A stretch of DNA of 64,000 nt from Sedimentisphaera salicampi (GTDB lineage Bacteria; Planctomycetota; Phycisphaerae; Sedimentisphaerales; Sedimentisphaeraceae), in assembly GCF_002117005.1 (NCBI RefSeq), contig NZ_CP021023.1, forward strand, positions 2,108,001-2,172,000. Reading direction: 5' to 3'. The notes beneath the pieces were generated by a model, which was given only the letters and a program-made list of their open reading frames with translations, made no database searches and was not told the origin of the DNA. This document shows, in pieces, positions 1 through 8,812 of the stretch (the stretch's first letter is position 1; each line of letters starts with the position of its first letter). The translations under genes were made by a program, and so were the position numbers.

Positions 1-161
1 TGTGAGCAGGGTAATAATGCGCTCATTAAAGTTTTTATCTTTAAACTTGGAAATTTCCCACAATTTTGCTTGCCAAGAAAAAAGATTTTAGTAACATCCC
101 ACTACTGTCAAGAAATGCCTTGCTTTTAAACTAAAGTTTTACTATACATGGAGGCAACATT

Positions 162-2189
162 GTGGCTAAAGTAAGCGACATAAAAAACGTTGTACTCCTC
201 GGTCATGGAAGTTCGGGAAAAACTACGCTTGTGGAGGCGGCCCTTCACAAGACCGGTCAGATAAACCGGCACGGAACGATCGAGGAAAAGAATACCGTCT
301 GTGATTACGACGACGAAGAAAAAGAAATTCAGCATTCAATCCAGTCATCAATAGCTCATACCGCCTATAAAGGCAAGCAAATCAATTTTATCGATTCTCC
401 CGGTTATCCGGGTTTCTTAGGCGGAGCCCTTTCCTCACTTTCAGCAGCAGAAACAGCACTCATCGTAGTAAATGCCAGCAACGGCATAGAAGTAAACACC
501 AGAAGAATGTACAAGGCAGCAGATCAGGCAGGCCTTTGCAAGATTATCGTAGTAAACAAGCTCGACCACGATGATGCCGAGTATGCAGAGCTCGTTGAGC
601 AGATTCAGCAGACCTTCGGAACAGAATGCAGATGCGCAAACCTCCCGACATTAGACCATAAATCAGTTATAGACTGCGTGTCTAATGATCAGGGCGAGTC
701 CTTCATCACCGCAGAAGACGCTCACACTCAGCTTGTAGAGAGCATAATCGAATGCGATGATGATCTGATGGAGGCATACCTCGGAGGCGAAGAGATAAGC
801 AAGCAGAAGGTAGAAGAGGTTTTTGTGAAGGCGATGCTTGAAGGCAGCGTTGTTCCTATTGTTTTCACAAGCGCAAAAACCGAAGCGGGCATTGAAGAGC
901 TTCTCGAAGTGATATATGAAAGTGCCCCTTCCCCCGAGCAGGCCAAGCCGGCATTGCTCACCGACGGCGAGAACAAAACAGAGCTCAAGGCGGATCCGGA
1001 AGGCCCGCTTGCAGGTCTCGTTTTCAAGGTTGGTACAGACCCGAAAACTCATATGAAATATTCATTCATCCGCCTTTTCAGCGGGACAATCAAATCCGAC
1101 ACCCAGATGCGCCGCAACGATGAGAAGAAGGTCCTGCGTCCCGGGCATATTCTCAGGCCTCAGGGAGCTGAAACAGACGAAATCGAAAGCGCTTCGGCGG
1201 GTGATATTATATGTCTTGCGAAAATTGATGACCTGAAATACGGTGATCTTATTCATGATGGTAAGGTAAGCGGAAGCTTTGAACTTACAGAGCTCCCGCT
1301 GCCTATGTTTGCTCTCGCATTGGAGCCTGCGTCTAAAGGGGATGAGACAAAAATCGGCGCAGCTCTGGAAAGGCTTTGTGAAGGGGATCCCTGTTTCGCG
1401 GCAGGGCACGACCCCAACACAAAGGAACTTGTAATCAAAGGTTTGGGAGAGATGCATCTGAAAGTTATGCTCTCCAAAATGGAAAAGGTTTACAAGGTCC
1501 ATGTTAATACGAAGCCGCCAAAAATCCCTTACAAAGAAACTATCACAGCTAAAGCGGAAGGCCATTACAGGCACAAGAAACAGTCCGGCGGAGCTGGTCA
1601 GTTCGGCGAGGTCTATCTCAGGGTGGAGCCCGGCGAACGTGATCAGGACCCCTCGCTTTCTTACAGCTGGGATATTTTTGGCGGTTCCATCCCTTCACAA
1701 TTTGAAACGCCTGTAGTTAAAGGCATTGAAGATGTAATGGAAACAGGCGTGATTGCCGGATTCCCGATGCAGGATATAAAGGTGAGCATCTATGACGGCA
1801 AGCACCACCCGGTAGATTCAAAGGAAGTGGCTTTTAGAGCTGCGGGCAAGGGCGCGTTTATCGATGCCGTGCAGAAGGCAAAGCCCTGTCTGCTTGAGCC
1901 CGTTGTGGATATGGAGATTACCGTACCCACCGAATTCATAGGCGATATCACAGGCGATATTTCAGGAAAGAGAGGCCGCGTGCAGGGGCAGGAGATCCTA
2001 TCCGGAGATATGGCTTCTGTGAAGGCGCTCGTGCCGCTTTCGGAAGTAGCAAACTACGACGGCCAGCTAAAGAGTATGACCGGCGGACAAGGCAGCTACT
2101 CAATGGAACTCAGCCACTACGATGTTGTCCCGCCGAATGTGCAGCAGAAGGTGATTGAAAAATACAAGGCCGAAGAGGAAAACGAATAG
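162..2189 (+). CDS. Elongation factor G-like GTPase (EF-G2 type)
   Basis: Translational GTPase of the EF-G family, expected to act on the ribosome in the cytoplasm. The G1 loop GHGSSGKT is at residues 14-21, G3 DSPG at 78-81 and G4 NKLD at 132-135, followed by the usual EF-G domains II to V. The protein has 675 residues, slightly shorter than classical EF-G (about 700). Switch I reads EKEIQHSIQSS instead of the canonical RGITI, which is typical of the EF-G2 or EF-G-like paralogs, so this may not be the main translocase. The start is GTG at 162, chosen because GGAGG sits at 150-154; no ATG in frame fits better. It is a single gene followed by a hairpin terminator. Family assignment is firm; the division of labour with a canonical fusA outside the window is inference. 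Confidence 0.9.
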   Translation: MAKVSDIKNVVLLGHGSSGKTTLVEAALHKTGQINRHGTIEEKNTVCDYDDEEKEIQHSIQSSIAHTAYKGKQINFIDSPGYPGFLGGALSSLSAAETALIVVNASNGIEVNTRRMYKAADQAGLCKIIVVNKLDHDDAEYAELVEQIQQTFGTECRCANLPTLDHKSVIDCVSNDQGESFITAEDAHTQLVESIIECDDDLMEAYLGGEEISKQKVEEVFVKAMLEGSVVPIVFTSAKTEAGIEELLEVIYESAPSPEQAKPALLTDGENKTELKADPEGPLAGLVFKVGTDPKTHMKYSFIRLFSGTIKSDTQMRRNDEKKVLRPGHILRPQGAETDEIESASAGDIICLAKIDDLKYGDLIHDGKVSGSFELTELPLPMFALALEPASKGDETKIGAALERLCEGDPCFAAGHDPNTKELVIKGLGEMHLKVMLSKMEKVYKVHVNTKPPKIPYKETITAKAEGHYRHKKQSGGAGQFGEVYLRVEPGERDQDPSLSYSWDIFGGSIPSQFETPVVKGIEDVMETGVIAGFPMQDIKVSIYDGKHHPVDSKEVAFRAAGKGAFIDAVQKAKPCLLEPVVDMEITVPTEFIGDITGDISGKRGRVQGQEILSGDMASVKALVPLSEVANYDGQLKSMTGGQGSYSMELSHYDVVPPNVQQKVIEKYKAEEENE

Positions 2190-2254
2190 AATTATCACAA
2201 GCCTGCATAACCTGCCGGCAGCTTCGTTTTACCTTCAGCATAATTATGAAAACC

Positions 2255-2290
2255 AACCCGCCTGAGAAACGCTCAAGCGGGTTTTCTTCT
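2255..2290 (+). terminator. Intrinsic terminator after the EF-G-like gene
   Basis: A 12-bp stem (2255-2266 with 2272-2283, one mismatch) with a short loop is followed by a T-rich run. It lies 66 bases after the stop codon of the EF-G-like gene. Confidence 0.75.
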
Positions 2291-2380
2291 TTTATAATCA
2301 CGCACAGGTAGGCAGCAGACGCTGAATAATACTCAGAAATTGCACGGATTTTTTCTGGCCTGTGGTGAGTGACAGAGTAG

Positions 2381-2490
2381 CTCGGTTTAAATATTTCGTA
2401 TCGTGAAGTTGCTGCGTAATACTAAACACAATCAGAGCCGTGCGTGGACTCCGCCTGCGGTGGATTGCTCGTGGCAAAATAATCAGCGGG
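2381..2490 (+). repeat. Dispersed intergenic repeat, family A copy 1
   Basis: This block begins CTCGGTTTAAATAT and runs through GCTGCGTAATACTAAA and AATCAGAGCCGTGCGTGGA into a CCGCC-TGC-GG hairpin word and TGGCAAAAT. Close relatives occur at 35012-35090 (reversed), 55762-55835, 57851-57938 and 60331-60405. The whole 2295-2557 interval has no credible gene; the short open frames there are readings of this repeat. Confidence 0.8.
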
Positions 2491-2557
2491 CTAAACAAAG
2501 CGGACGATCTGGACTCGGTCAGCGGAACTATAAAAAGCAGAACCTAAGAGACAAAGA

Positions 2558-3217
2558 TCACCTTTCAAGCTTCAGCTGATATTTAATATGCAATGCTGTC
2601 TGCCTCGCAAGGATTTCATATCCTTTTTTTGTATAATGCACATCGCCGGGGCCTTTAAACAACTGTTCAGGAAAGAGATTTGTCATAGCATGGAGATCAT
2701 TAACAGGTATATTGTGCTTTCTTACAACTTTCATTGCAGTTTTATTATATTTAATCTCATCACCCTTAAATCGTCCCGCTTCACCCTCAGGGACCACTGT
2801 TGTAGTTGCCCATATAAGCTTTGCCCCAGTCTTCTCGAGCCTGCAAACAAGCCTTTCGAGATTTTCTTCGTATTGCTCAAGCGAATTTGTAATCTTGCCG
2901 CCTATTTTGTCTCTATTACCCTGCTCATTTGATTCAGGATTTCGATAACATAAATCCCACAGTCCCCAGTTGAAATGTATTAAGTCCCATTTTGTATCAC
3001 CCAGCCAGCTTTCAAGCTTTTCGACTCCTCTGGTTGTCGATCCGGCATTACCCTGATTGTGCGTAACACTTGCCGCATCCTCAAGAAGGTCTTTAACGTG
3101 AGGGGTGTAGCCGATGGATATAGAATCACCAATTACTAAGACCTTCGCAAGATTGTCTTCTGCCGCAATGACAAAAGTACAGGCCAATAAAAATGCGATA
3201 AACGTTTGTTTCGTAAT
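2558..3217 (-). CDS. Secreted SGNH/GDSL-type hydrolase
   Basis: Probable esterase or acyl hydrolase of the SGNH superfamily. Block I is seen as VIGDSISIGY with the nucleophilic serine, a glycine block as NQGNAG, an asparagine block near HFNWGLWD, and the catalytic Asp-His block as GDVHYT close to the C terminus. A conventional start is TTG at 3187, but that begins inside the hydrophobic segment. Reading upstream in frame gives a basic residue followed by a full signal peptide starting at an ATT codon at 3217, preceded by AAGGTG, so I place the start there with moderate confidence. It is the last gene of a leftward operon, 24 bases after a glycosidase gene and downstream of a fucosidase, which suggests removal of acetyl or other acyl decorations from a fucose-containing polysaccharide. 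Substrate is inference. Confidence 0.75.
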   Translation of the reverse strand: MTKQTFIAFLLACTFVIAAEDNLAKVLVIGDSISIGYTPHVKDLLEDAASVTHNQGNAGSTTRGVEKLESWLGDTKWDLIHFNWGLWDLCYRNPESNEQGNRDKIGGKITNSLEQYEENLERLVCRLEKTGAKLIWATTTVVPEGEAGRFKGDEIKYNKTAMKVVRKHNIPVNDLHAMTNLFPEQLFKGPGDVHYTKKGYEILARQTALHIKYQLKLER

Positions 3218-3241
3218 ATCACCTTTACTTTCAAAAAGAGG

Positions 3242-4732
3242 TTATTCGAAGGCAATTTCAACTGAGTCAACCATTGGCTTCGATTTGTTTTCCGTAGTAT
3301 CTTCAAGCTCAAATTCAAAACAGAAACCATAGGCTGGAGGAAGGGAACTGATATCCATACTAGCAGTCTCGCGTTCTATCCGCTTTGCAAAACCCTCTAT
3401 ATAGTCATAGCTTTCCTTCACTTCCTGCCAAGCAGTCCAGAGATCAACCTCTCCATCATTATCAGTATCAGCCCCAACTCTCACGGTAACCTTCTCTACC
3501 CAAGGTCCGGAGCTTATATAATCTGTATTCATCTGCGTTACGAGATAGAACTGCCCTTCTGCAAAGCAGATATCCGGGTCAGGATGCCCCTTCCCAATAT
3601 TGCCGCACCACTCAAATTCCTTATAAAGCGAATCAGAAGTAAACCAGCAGACGCTCATACTATGGCCGCCGACAGGGTCAAAATCGCCGAATAGATAATA
3701 CTGCTCACCAATGCTAATCATTGCCCAATCGCCGTAAGCTTCCTGCTCTGGTTTGTGAACGTTGTATTTAGCTACATTGCTTTTCCAGTCCGGATGCTGA
3801 AGCCAGTGGGGATGTTTATATTGAGCAACTTCCCCTGTAGGTTTTGTACGATTATCAACAGCAGGGGCCAATATTTTAAAATCATCAATCCCGTTTTTGC
3901 TCTCAGCGTGGCCTGCCAAAGGTGAATCCCATGAACGTTTGGAGGCATTTATTGGGCTCCAGTTTTCAAAAATCACATGAAATTTCCTTTCTTTATCACG
4001 AAAAAACGTACAATCTGAACCATCAGAAGGGTCAGCGAAAGCGAGCCCCATATCCTTTCCTGGTTCACCATCGGTAAGATTGTTATCAATGTAAAGATGG
4101 GGATCTTGATCGTTTGGGTAGTCGTAGTATATGTAAGCCTTACCATCAAAATATTCTGCTGTTGTAACCCAACGGGAAAAATATTTGGTAACAGGGCCAT
4201 GGTGTACCCAGTTTTTCATATCCCTGCTCTGCCAAGCGTGATACCCGCCAAGGCTCTTTTTAAGACCGCCCGGGGAATTGTAAACATTCGGAAGCGGCGT
4301 AGTTTTTAGCGGAACATCAAAACCATCAAGAGAAGCATTTTCTGCCTTAAATCTATCCTCGCCTTTAATTTTTACATACTCCCCGAACATCCAATAATTA
4401 TCAGGACCAAGACTAAGCATAACAGGAGCATTATGGAAATTATCCGGGCCAACGTTTTTTACAGGTTTCCAGTTTTCCCAAACCGTTGACTGAGATATTG
4501 TGATAGTTTTCGCAGACATCTTTTTATTGAAACGCTTTACTTTGCTTCTATAGTACCCTTTTTCAATGGAAGGGCACACAGTATCGTCTTCAAAATATAC
4601 CGCGCTGAACGCCTTTCGAAAATTCTTCCACTGCTTTTTATTTTCTACAACCCAATTATCCGCTTTAACGGAATTAAAAATTGAGAAAACGAATACTGTA
4701 ATACATAAACTCTTATAAATTGAATACTTCAT
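3242..4732 (-). CDS. Secreted beta-propeller glycosidase (GH43/GH117-like)
   Basis: Exported protein of 496 residues with a signal peptide directly after the chosen start. An in-frame start lies 8 codons upstream at 4756, but the ATG at 4732 has AGGATCT just ahead of it and begins the signal peptide. The body has the repeating blade pattern of five-bladed propeller glycosidases, with segments such as DNYWMFGEY, GKAYIYYDYPND, KFHVIFENWSP, EQYYLFGDFDP and GQFYLVTQMN. Acidic residues in the first strand of each blade are where such enzymes place catalytic groups, but I cannot assign the triad. Position between a GH29 fucosidase and an SGNH hydrolase supports a role in degrading a complex, probably algal, polysaccharide. 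Exact family (GH43, GH117 or an unclassified relative) is uncertain. Confidence 0.65.
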   Translation of the reverse strand: MKYSIYKSLCITVFVFSIFNSVKADNWVVENKKQWKNFRKAFSAVYFEDDTVCPSIEKGYYRSKVKRFNKKMSAKTITISQSTVWENWKPVKNVGPDNFHNAPVMLSLGPDNYWMFGEYVKIKGEDRFKAENASLDGFDVPLKTTPLPNVYNSPGGLKKSLGGYHAWQSRDMKNWVHHGPVTKYFSRWVTTAEYFDGKAYIYYDYPNDQDPHLYIDNNLTDGEPGKDMGLAFADPSDGSDCTFFRDKERKFHVIFENWSPINASKRSWDSPLAGHAESKNGIDDFKILAPAVDNRTKPTGEVAQYKHPHWLQHPDWKSNVAKYNVHKPEQEAYGDWAMISIGEQYYLFGDFDPVGGHSMSVCWFTSDSLYKEFEWCGNIGKGHPDPDICFAEGQFYLVTQMNTDYISSGPWVEKVTVRVGADTDNDGEVDLWTAWQEVKESYDYIEGFAKRIERETASMDISSLPPAYGFCFEFELEDTTENKSKPMVDSVEIAFE

Positions 4733-4784
4733 CTTAGATCCTGCCCTATATCTCACTTAGAAATGTTATCACGCTTTCATCCCC

Positions 4785-5924
4785 TTATGAAGGACTCTTC
4801 TGCTTTGGAAAACCATTCTTCCTGATATATTTACCCACTTTATGCAGCGTATTTACATCCTGCTTGTCAAGAGAGCCGTCCGGTAAAGGTGCAATATTCA
4901 ACAGAAGATTGGCATCATATTCAGCGGCATATTTCAGATTATCCAGTACTGAATTAAAACCTCTGTGATTTCCATCATGCTTTTTGGTATATCCCCAGCC
5001 AGCAATAGCTGTGCATATCTCAAAAGGCTTTCCGGCTGCCTGTTTTTCTTTAACCTTCTTCTTATTATTTAGCCAGTGAATCTCGGGTGAATAATAATCC
5101 TCTTGGCCGTTATATCCCCATTTTGCTGTAATCAAACATTGAGGCTGGATTTTACGGATCAGCTTGTAAGTGTCATCAACTCTAAACTTCTCAATAGGCC
5201 CGCTCATAGGAACGCCGTGGCCGTCAAGCCAAATGCTGGCTATAGGACCATATTGAGTAAGCAGTTCTTCAAGCTGCTGATGCATATATTCTACATAAAT
5301 ATTTAAATCGTGCTCCTTGCCGTATTTGTAATACGGTTCAGGCTCATGATATCTTGGGCGTGCAAAGCTGCCCCAATTATCATTATTAGGAGCATGCGGA
5401 TGACGCCAATCCCTTCCGTGAGTGAAGTAAAGGCAAAGCCCAAGCCCTTTTTTATCACAGGCTTCGGCAAGCTCAGCTACAAGATCTCTTTTTGCAGGTG
5501 ATTTAACGCTGTTGAAATTAGTTGATTTTGTGTCAAACAAACAAAAACTGTCGTGATGACGCGTTGTGATGTTCACATACTTCATCTCAGCACGAAGAGC
5601 TAGATCAGTTATCTCATCAGCATCAAAGTTTTCAGCAGTAAAGCGTTTTATAAGCTTCTCATATTCTTTGACATGTATCTTTTCTTTTAGCTGCACCCAT
5701 TCGCCCCTGCCAAGCAGACTGTATAACCCATAGTGAAGGAACAGGCCAAACTCCGAGTTTCTAAACCAATCCATTGCAGAATTATGAGGTTTGGCAGAGT
5801 AATTTTGAGCAAAATCTTTCAGGTATGAAGGTGCTGAAGTATTGAACTGCCCCCTCGATAACGCTGGCAAACCAATAAGCCCGGCAGCGCCCATTATTTT
5901 AGCAAATTCTCGTCTGTTAATCAT
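4785..5924 (-). CDS. Alpha-L-fucosidase (GH29), Tat-exported
   Basis: Glycoside hydrolase family 29 enzyme that releases L-fucose with retention. The N terminus carries a twin-arginine signal (RREFAKIMG then a hydrophobic stretch), so export by the Tat system is likely. Typical GH29 landmarks are WFRNSEFGLFLHYGLYS near residue 55, the TTRHHDSFCLFD segment, and SIWLDGHG, where the aspartate is the nucleophile by family analogy. At 379 residues it covers the catalytic barrel but lacks the C-terminal beta-sandwich of longer members. It heads a leftward operon with the glycosidase and SGNH hydrolase downstream. An inverted repeat AACAGG-N14-CCTGTT at 5952-5977 lies in the leader and could be a regulator site or hairpin. 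Confidence 0.9.
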   Translation of the reverse strand: MINRREFAKIMGAAGLIGLPALSRGQFNTSAPSYLKDFAQNYSAKPHNSAMDWFRNSEFGLFLHYGLYSLLGRGEWVQLKEKIHVKEYEKLIKRFTAENFDADEITDLALRAEMKYVNITTRHHDSFCLFDTKSTNFNSVKSPAKRDLVAELAEACDKKGLGLCLYFTHGRDWRHPHAPNNDNWGSFARPRYHEPEPYYKYGKEHDLNIYVEYMHQQLEELLTQYGPIASIWLDGHGVPMSGPIEKFRVDDTYKLIRKIQPQCLITAKWGYNGQEDYYSPEIHWLNNKKKVKEKQAAGKPFEICTAIAGWGYTKKHDGNHRGFNSVLDNLKYAAEYDANLLLNIAPLPDGSLDKQDVNTLHKVGKYIRKNGFPKQKSPS

Positions 5925-5951
5925 TAGTCATCTTTCAATTAATTTGTACAA

Positions 5952-5977
5952 AACAGGATTTTACTTTATTGCCTGTT
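5952..5977 (-). promoter_or_regulatory. Inverted repeat in the fucosidase operon leader
   Basis: AACAGG at 5952-5957 and CCTGTT at 5972-5977 form a perfect 6-bp inverted repeat 28 bases ahead of the fucosidase start. It could be an operator half-site pair or a hairpin; the sequence alone does not decide. Confidence 0.3.
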
Positions 5978-6044
5978 ATATGTTATATCCTAAACCAAGG
6001 TGATTTTTGAGCTCAGAAAGATTTTTTGAATTTTTGGCAAATTC

Positions 6045-6384
6045 ATTAACGAAAGATCAGCGTGAATTAGTGCTTTGGCAAACCCCTAAGTGCATCTTAG
6101 AGCTGCTCAGCGGCTGAAAAATATCTCCCCTCCGCTTCCTCCGTGTAAAAAAAATATCTACAACATCAGAGCAGGATTATGTATTGCGGTGGCAGCGTAC
6201 TTGCCGGCAGATAGCCTTCCCTCATTTATGAAAATGTTTTCTCTGATGTAAAAGAGAGTTAAACATCGGAGGAAGCGGAGATAACGGAGAGGATGTGATA
6301 AATTAGACAGGATTAACAAGATTTACAGGATGAGATAAAGATAGTGGCAGAGCTGCAAGTAGCAGAGTAGCGAGTAGCTCGTGG
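6045..6384. repeat. Composite dispersed repeat (families B and C), left part
   Basis: The segment contains a family B piece (wording such as TTAGAGCTGCTCAGCGGCTG) and a family C piece (ACATCAGAGCAGGATTATG to GAGATAAAGATAGTGGC). Bases 6217-6348 are identical over 132 bp to 60493-60624. The repeat is cut at 6384 by the IS3-family element and continues at 9739. No gene is visible in 5925-6384. Confidence 0.85.
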
Positions 6385-6452
6385 TGTCTAGTCCTGAGTA
6401 TAGTTGACAGATATCAGAATAGATGTTAATTAAATTTCAGGAATATTTATGA

Positions 6453-8341
6453 GTGCGCCAAGCAAAGCTAATATGTGCAAGTCGGACAATCCGGCACGGG
6501 TAAAGGCTAACCACCAGCCCGGGACTGAACCGGACGTATTGCGAGGTAACGAGTAATGCGAAGCTTCGGTAAGGGCAGTTTGTCAGCCGTAACGCAAGTG
6601 AAGGTATCGAGCCCCGAAATAATCCTTATTTCACTGGGTCAAGGGTTTCATTTCCTGGAAACCAGTATCGATGCGCACGTTAAAGGTGAGTGCGTAATCG
6701 ACGTGGCGGGGTCTAAGTCCGCAGCGGGCAAACAAACTGTACATATTGGAACTTGGGAGAACCGAAGCGTTCCGAAAGGAAGCCGCCAAATAGCCGAAAA
6801 AGTGATGAGGCGGTATGGCGTTTCGGTAGTCGGACTAACCCATAGTAGAGGTGTAGCAGGGGTAATGCCCTGTGGGGCTATAAGCTTACTCGAAGGGGTT
6901 AGCGGTTTAACGCAGAGAGGTGAATTTTAACAATGCAATACCCTGAGATTGGAAAAACATTTGAGAAGTTGCTTCTCATATCCGCTCGCGCCCGAAGGGA
7001 GCGAGGATTCAAGTTTACGAGCCTTGCTCATCTACTTGATGAAGAATACCTTCGGGATTGCTACCAGAACCTTAACCGGAATAAGGCGGTAGGAATTGAC
7101 AATGTAAGCTGGCAGGAATATGGTATAAATCTGGATGAAAATCTCCGGCGGCTTGTCGATAGGCTCAAACGTAAAAAGTATAAGCCTAAACCGGCAAGGC
7201 GGGTATATATACCCAAGGACGATAAAGAAACCCGTCCACTGGGTATATCTGCGATAGAAAGCAAGATAGTAGAAAGCGGGATTGCCCGCATACTAAACTG
7301 CATATATGAGCAGGATTTTCTGGATTGTTCTTACGGTTTTCGCCCGAACAGGAACTGTCATCAGGCGTTAAAGACACTTAACGACCTGATAACATACCAG
7401 CCGGTAAACCATATTGTCGAAGCCGATATTAAAGGCTTCTTCGATAATGTTGACCACGATAAGCTGCTGGAGTTTATTCGAATAAGGATAAATGACACGG
7501 CATTATTAGGGCTGATTGGTAAGTTTCTCAAAGCCGGTTATGTTGACGATGGTCAACTAATAGTATCGCAAAAGGGTACTCCGCAAGGAAGTATTCTAAG
7601 CCCGATACTGGCGAATATATTCCTGCACTATGTACTGGACGAGTGGTTTGAGGCTACGGTTAAAAGCCATACGACCGGTTACTGTGAGCTTGTGAGATAT
7701 GCGGATGATTTTGTATGCGTAGTTCGCTACGCAGACGATGCCGAACGCATTGAGCAGGCGTTGAAGAATAGGTTCAATAAATACGGATTGGAAATACATC
7801 CTACAAAGAGCCGCCGGATAACATTTGGTCGCTTTGAGAAGGAAAACGCCGTAAAAGAGAGCCGAAAGCCTAACACGTTTGACTTTTTAGGATTTACGCA
7901 TTACTGCGACATCTCACGCCGAGGCAAATTTAAGCTCGGGCGTAAGACAAGCGGAAAGAAATTCTCTGCCAAGTGCAGGGAGATGAATGACTGGCTCAAG
8001 GCGATACGAAACCACGTCAAGACTAAAGACTGGTGGAAAGTTCTTGTTGCCAAACTGCGAGGCCATTATCAGTATTACGGCGTAAGTGAGAACTACGCCG
8101 GTATCAGGAGTTTTTACAAACTCACGATAAGGATGGTACGGAAATGGCTGAACAGGCGTAGCCAAAAGCGAAAGATGAGTTGGGAACGGTTTAGTAATTA
8201 CCTTGAACACTATCCTTTGCCAAAACCCGAAATAGTGCATAGCTTTTACAATCGGCAAGTGTAAAGTGAGTTAAACCGAAGAGCCGGATGTGGGAAATCC
8301 ACAAGTCCGGTTCTGTGAGGGGCATTGACGTTTCCTCACAT
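6453..8341 (+). mobile_element. Group II intron with reverse transcriptase ORF
   Basis: The 5' boundary matches the GUGYG consensus (GTGCGCC at 6453). The first 480 bases are non-coding and hold structured intron RNA domains. The RT/maturase ORF follows, and after it a domain V hairpin is visible: GAGCCGGATGTGGGAAATCC at 8281-8300 with ACAAGTCCGGTTC completing the stem. A domain VI-like stem (GTGAGG with CCTCAC) follows, and the intron probably ends at AT 8341. The 3' end is certain only to a few bases. Orientation is the same as the host IS. Splicing would restore an intact IS3 leader upstream of orfA. Confidence 0.85.
6933..8264 (+). CDS. ltrA: Group II intron reverse transcriptase/maturase
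   Basis: Multifunctional intron-encoded protein of 443 residues that promotes splicing and retrohoming of the surrounding intron. RT motifs are in order: RPLGISAIESKIVESGIARI, SYGFRPNRNCHQAL, EADIKGFFDNVDH, the GTPQGSILSPILANI block, and the catalytic RYADDFVCV. A maturase (X) domain with RGHYQYYGVSENY follows. No HNH endonuclease domain is seen after it, so mobility probably uses an endonuclease-independent route. A second RYADD occurs seven residues after the first (RYADDFVCVVRYADD); the first has the right context for the active site. The start ATG at 6933 has GAGAGGTGA upstream. The reading frame is intact from end to end, so the intron may be active or recently arrived. Confidence 0.92.
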   Translation: MQYPEIGKTFEKLLLISARARRERGFKFTSLAHLLDEEYLRDCYQNLNRNKAVGIDNVSWQEYGINLDENLRRLVDRLKRKKYKPKPARRVYIPKDDKETRPLGISAIESKIVESGIARILNCIYEQDFLDCSYGFRPNRNCHQALKTLNDLITYQPVNHIVEADIKGFFDNVDHDKLLEFIRIRINDTALLGLIGKFLKAGYVDDGQLIVSQKGTPQGSILSPILANIFLHYVLDEWFEATVKSHTTGYCELVRYADDFVCVVRYADDAERIEQALKNRFNKYGLEIHPTKSRRITFGRFEKENAVKESRKPNTFDFLGFTHYCDISRRGKFKLGRKTSGKKFSAKCREMNDWLKAIRNHVKTKDWWKVLVAKLRGHYQYYGVSENYAGIRSFYKLTIRMVRKWLNRRSQKRKMSWERFSNYLEHYPLPKPEIVHSFYNRQV

Positions 8342-8386
8342 TTAATAAATGAAAAAATTAAGTTTATGGATGAAAGGAACTATATT

Positions 8387-8812
8387 ATGTCTACTCGACA
8401 AGACAAAAGACCTACAGGCACTCGTTATAGTGAAGCATTTAAGTTGCAAGTGGTAAATGAGCTTGAATCTGGTAAACTCTCATGTATAAATGAAGCCAAT
8501 ATTCGTTATGGAATAGCAGGAAGCCACACCGTTAAGCGTTGGCTTAAGAAATACGGCCGAAACCATTTAATACCAAAGAGGATACGCGTGGAAAGACCAG
8601 ATGAACATGACCGGTTAAAGCAATTAAAAGCAGAGAACAAAGAGCTGAAAGAAGCTCTCGCAGATGCTTATTTAGAAAAGCTTGTAAGTGATTCTCGATT
8701 TGAAGTTACCTGTGAGCAGTTTGGCTTGGACAGTGAAGAAGTCAAAAAAAAACTAGATACGAAACGGCACACAAGGCTTACAAAAGGGCTTCAGAAAAGG
8801 AAGAAAAAGTAA
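8387..8812 (+). CDS. IS3-family transposase OrfA
   Basis: DNA-binding regulator half of an IS3-type transposase, 141 residues. A helix-turn-helix is visible in TRYSEAFKLQVVNELESGK through AGSHTVKRWLKKYGR, followed by a leucine-zipper-like stretch (RLKQLKAENKELKEAL). The ATG at 8387 is chosen because GAAAGGA lies 8 bases upstream and it is downstream of the intron end; the frame is open further back only because it reads through intron RNA. Near the 3' end a nine-A run at 8744-8752 offers a -1 ribosomal frameshift into the orfB frame, which opens at 8737. OrfA alone normally represses or regulates transposition. Confidence 0.85.
   Translation: MSTRQDKRPTGTRYSEAFKLQVVNELESGKLSCINEANIRYGIAGSHTVKRWLKKYGRNHLIPKRIRVERPDEHDRLKQLKAENKELKEALADAYLEKLVSDSRFEVTCEQFGLDSEEVKKKLDTKRHTRLTKGLQKRKKK

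Noticed and set aside
6556-6930. Plus-strand frame of 124 codons before the RT gene
   Set aside because: It lies in the structured RNA part of the group II intron and has no protein-like features.
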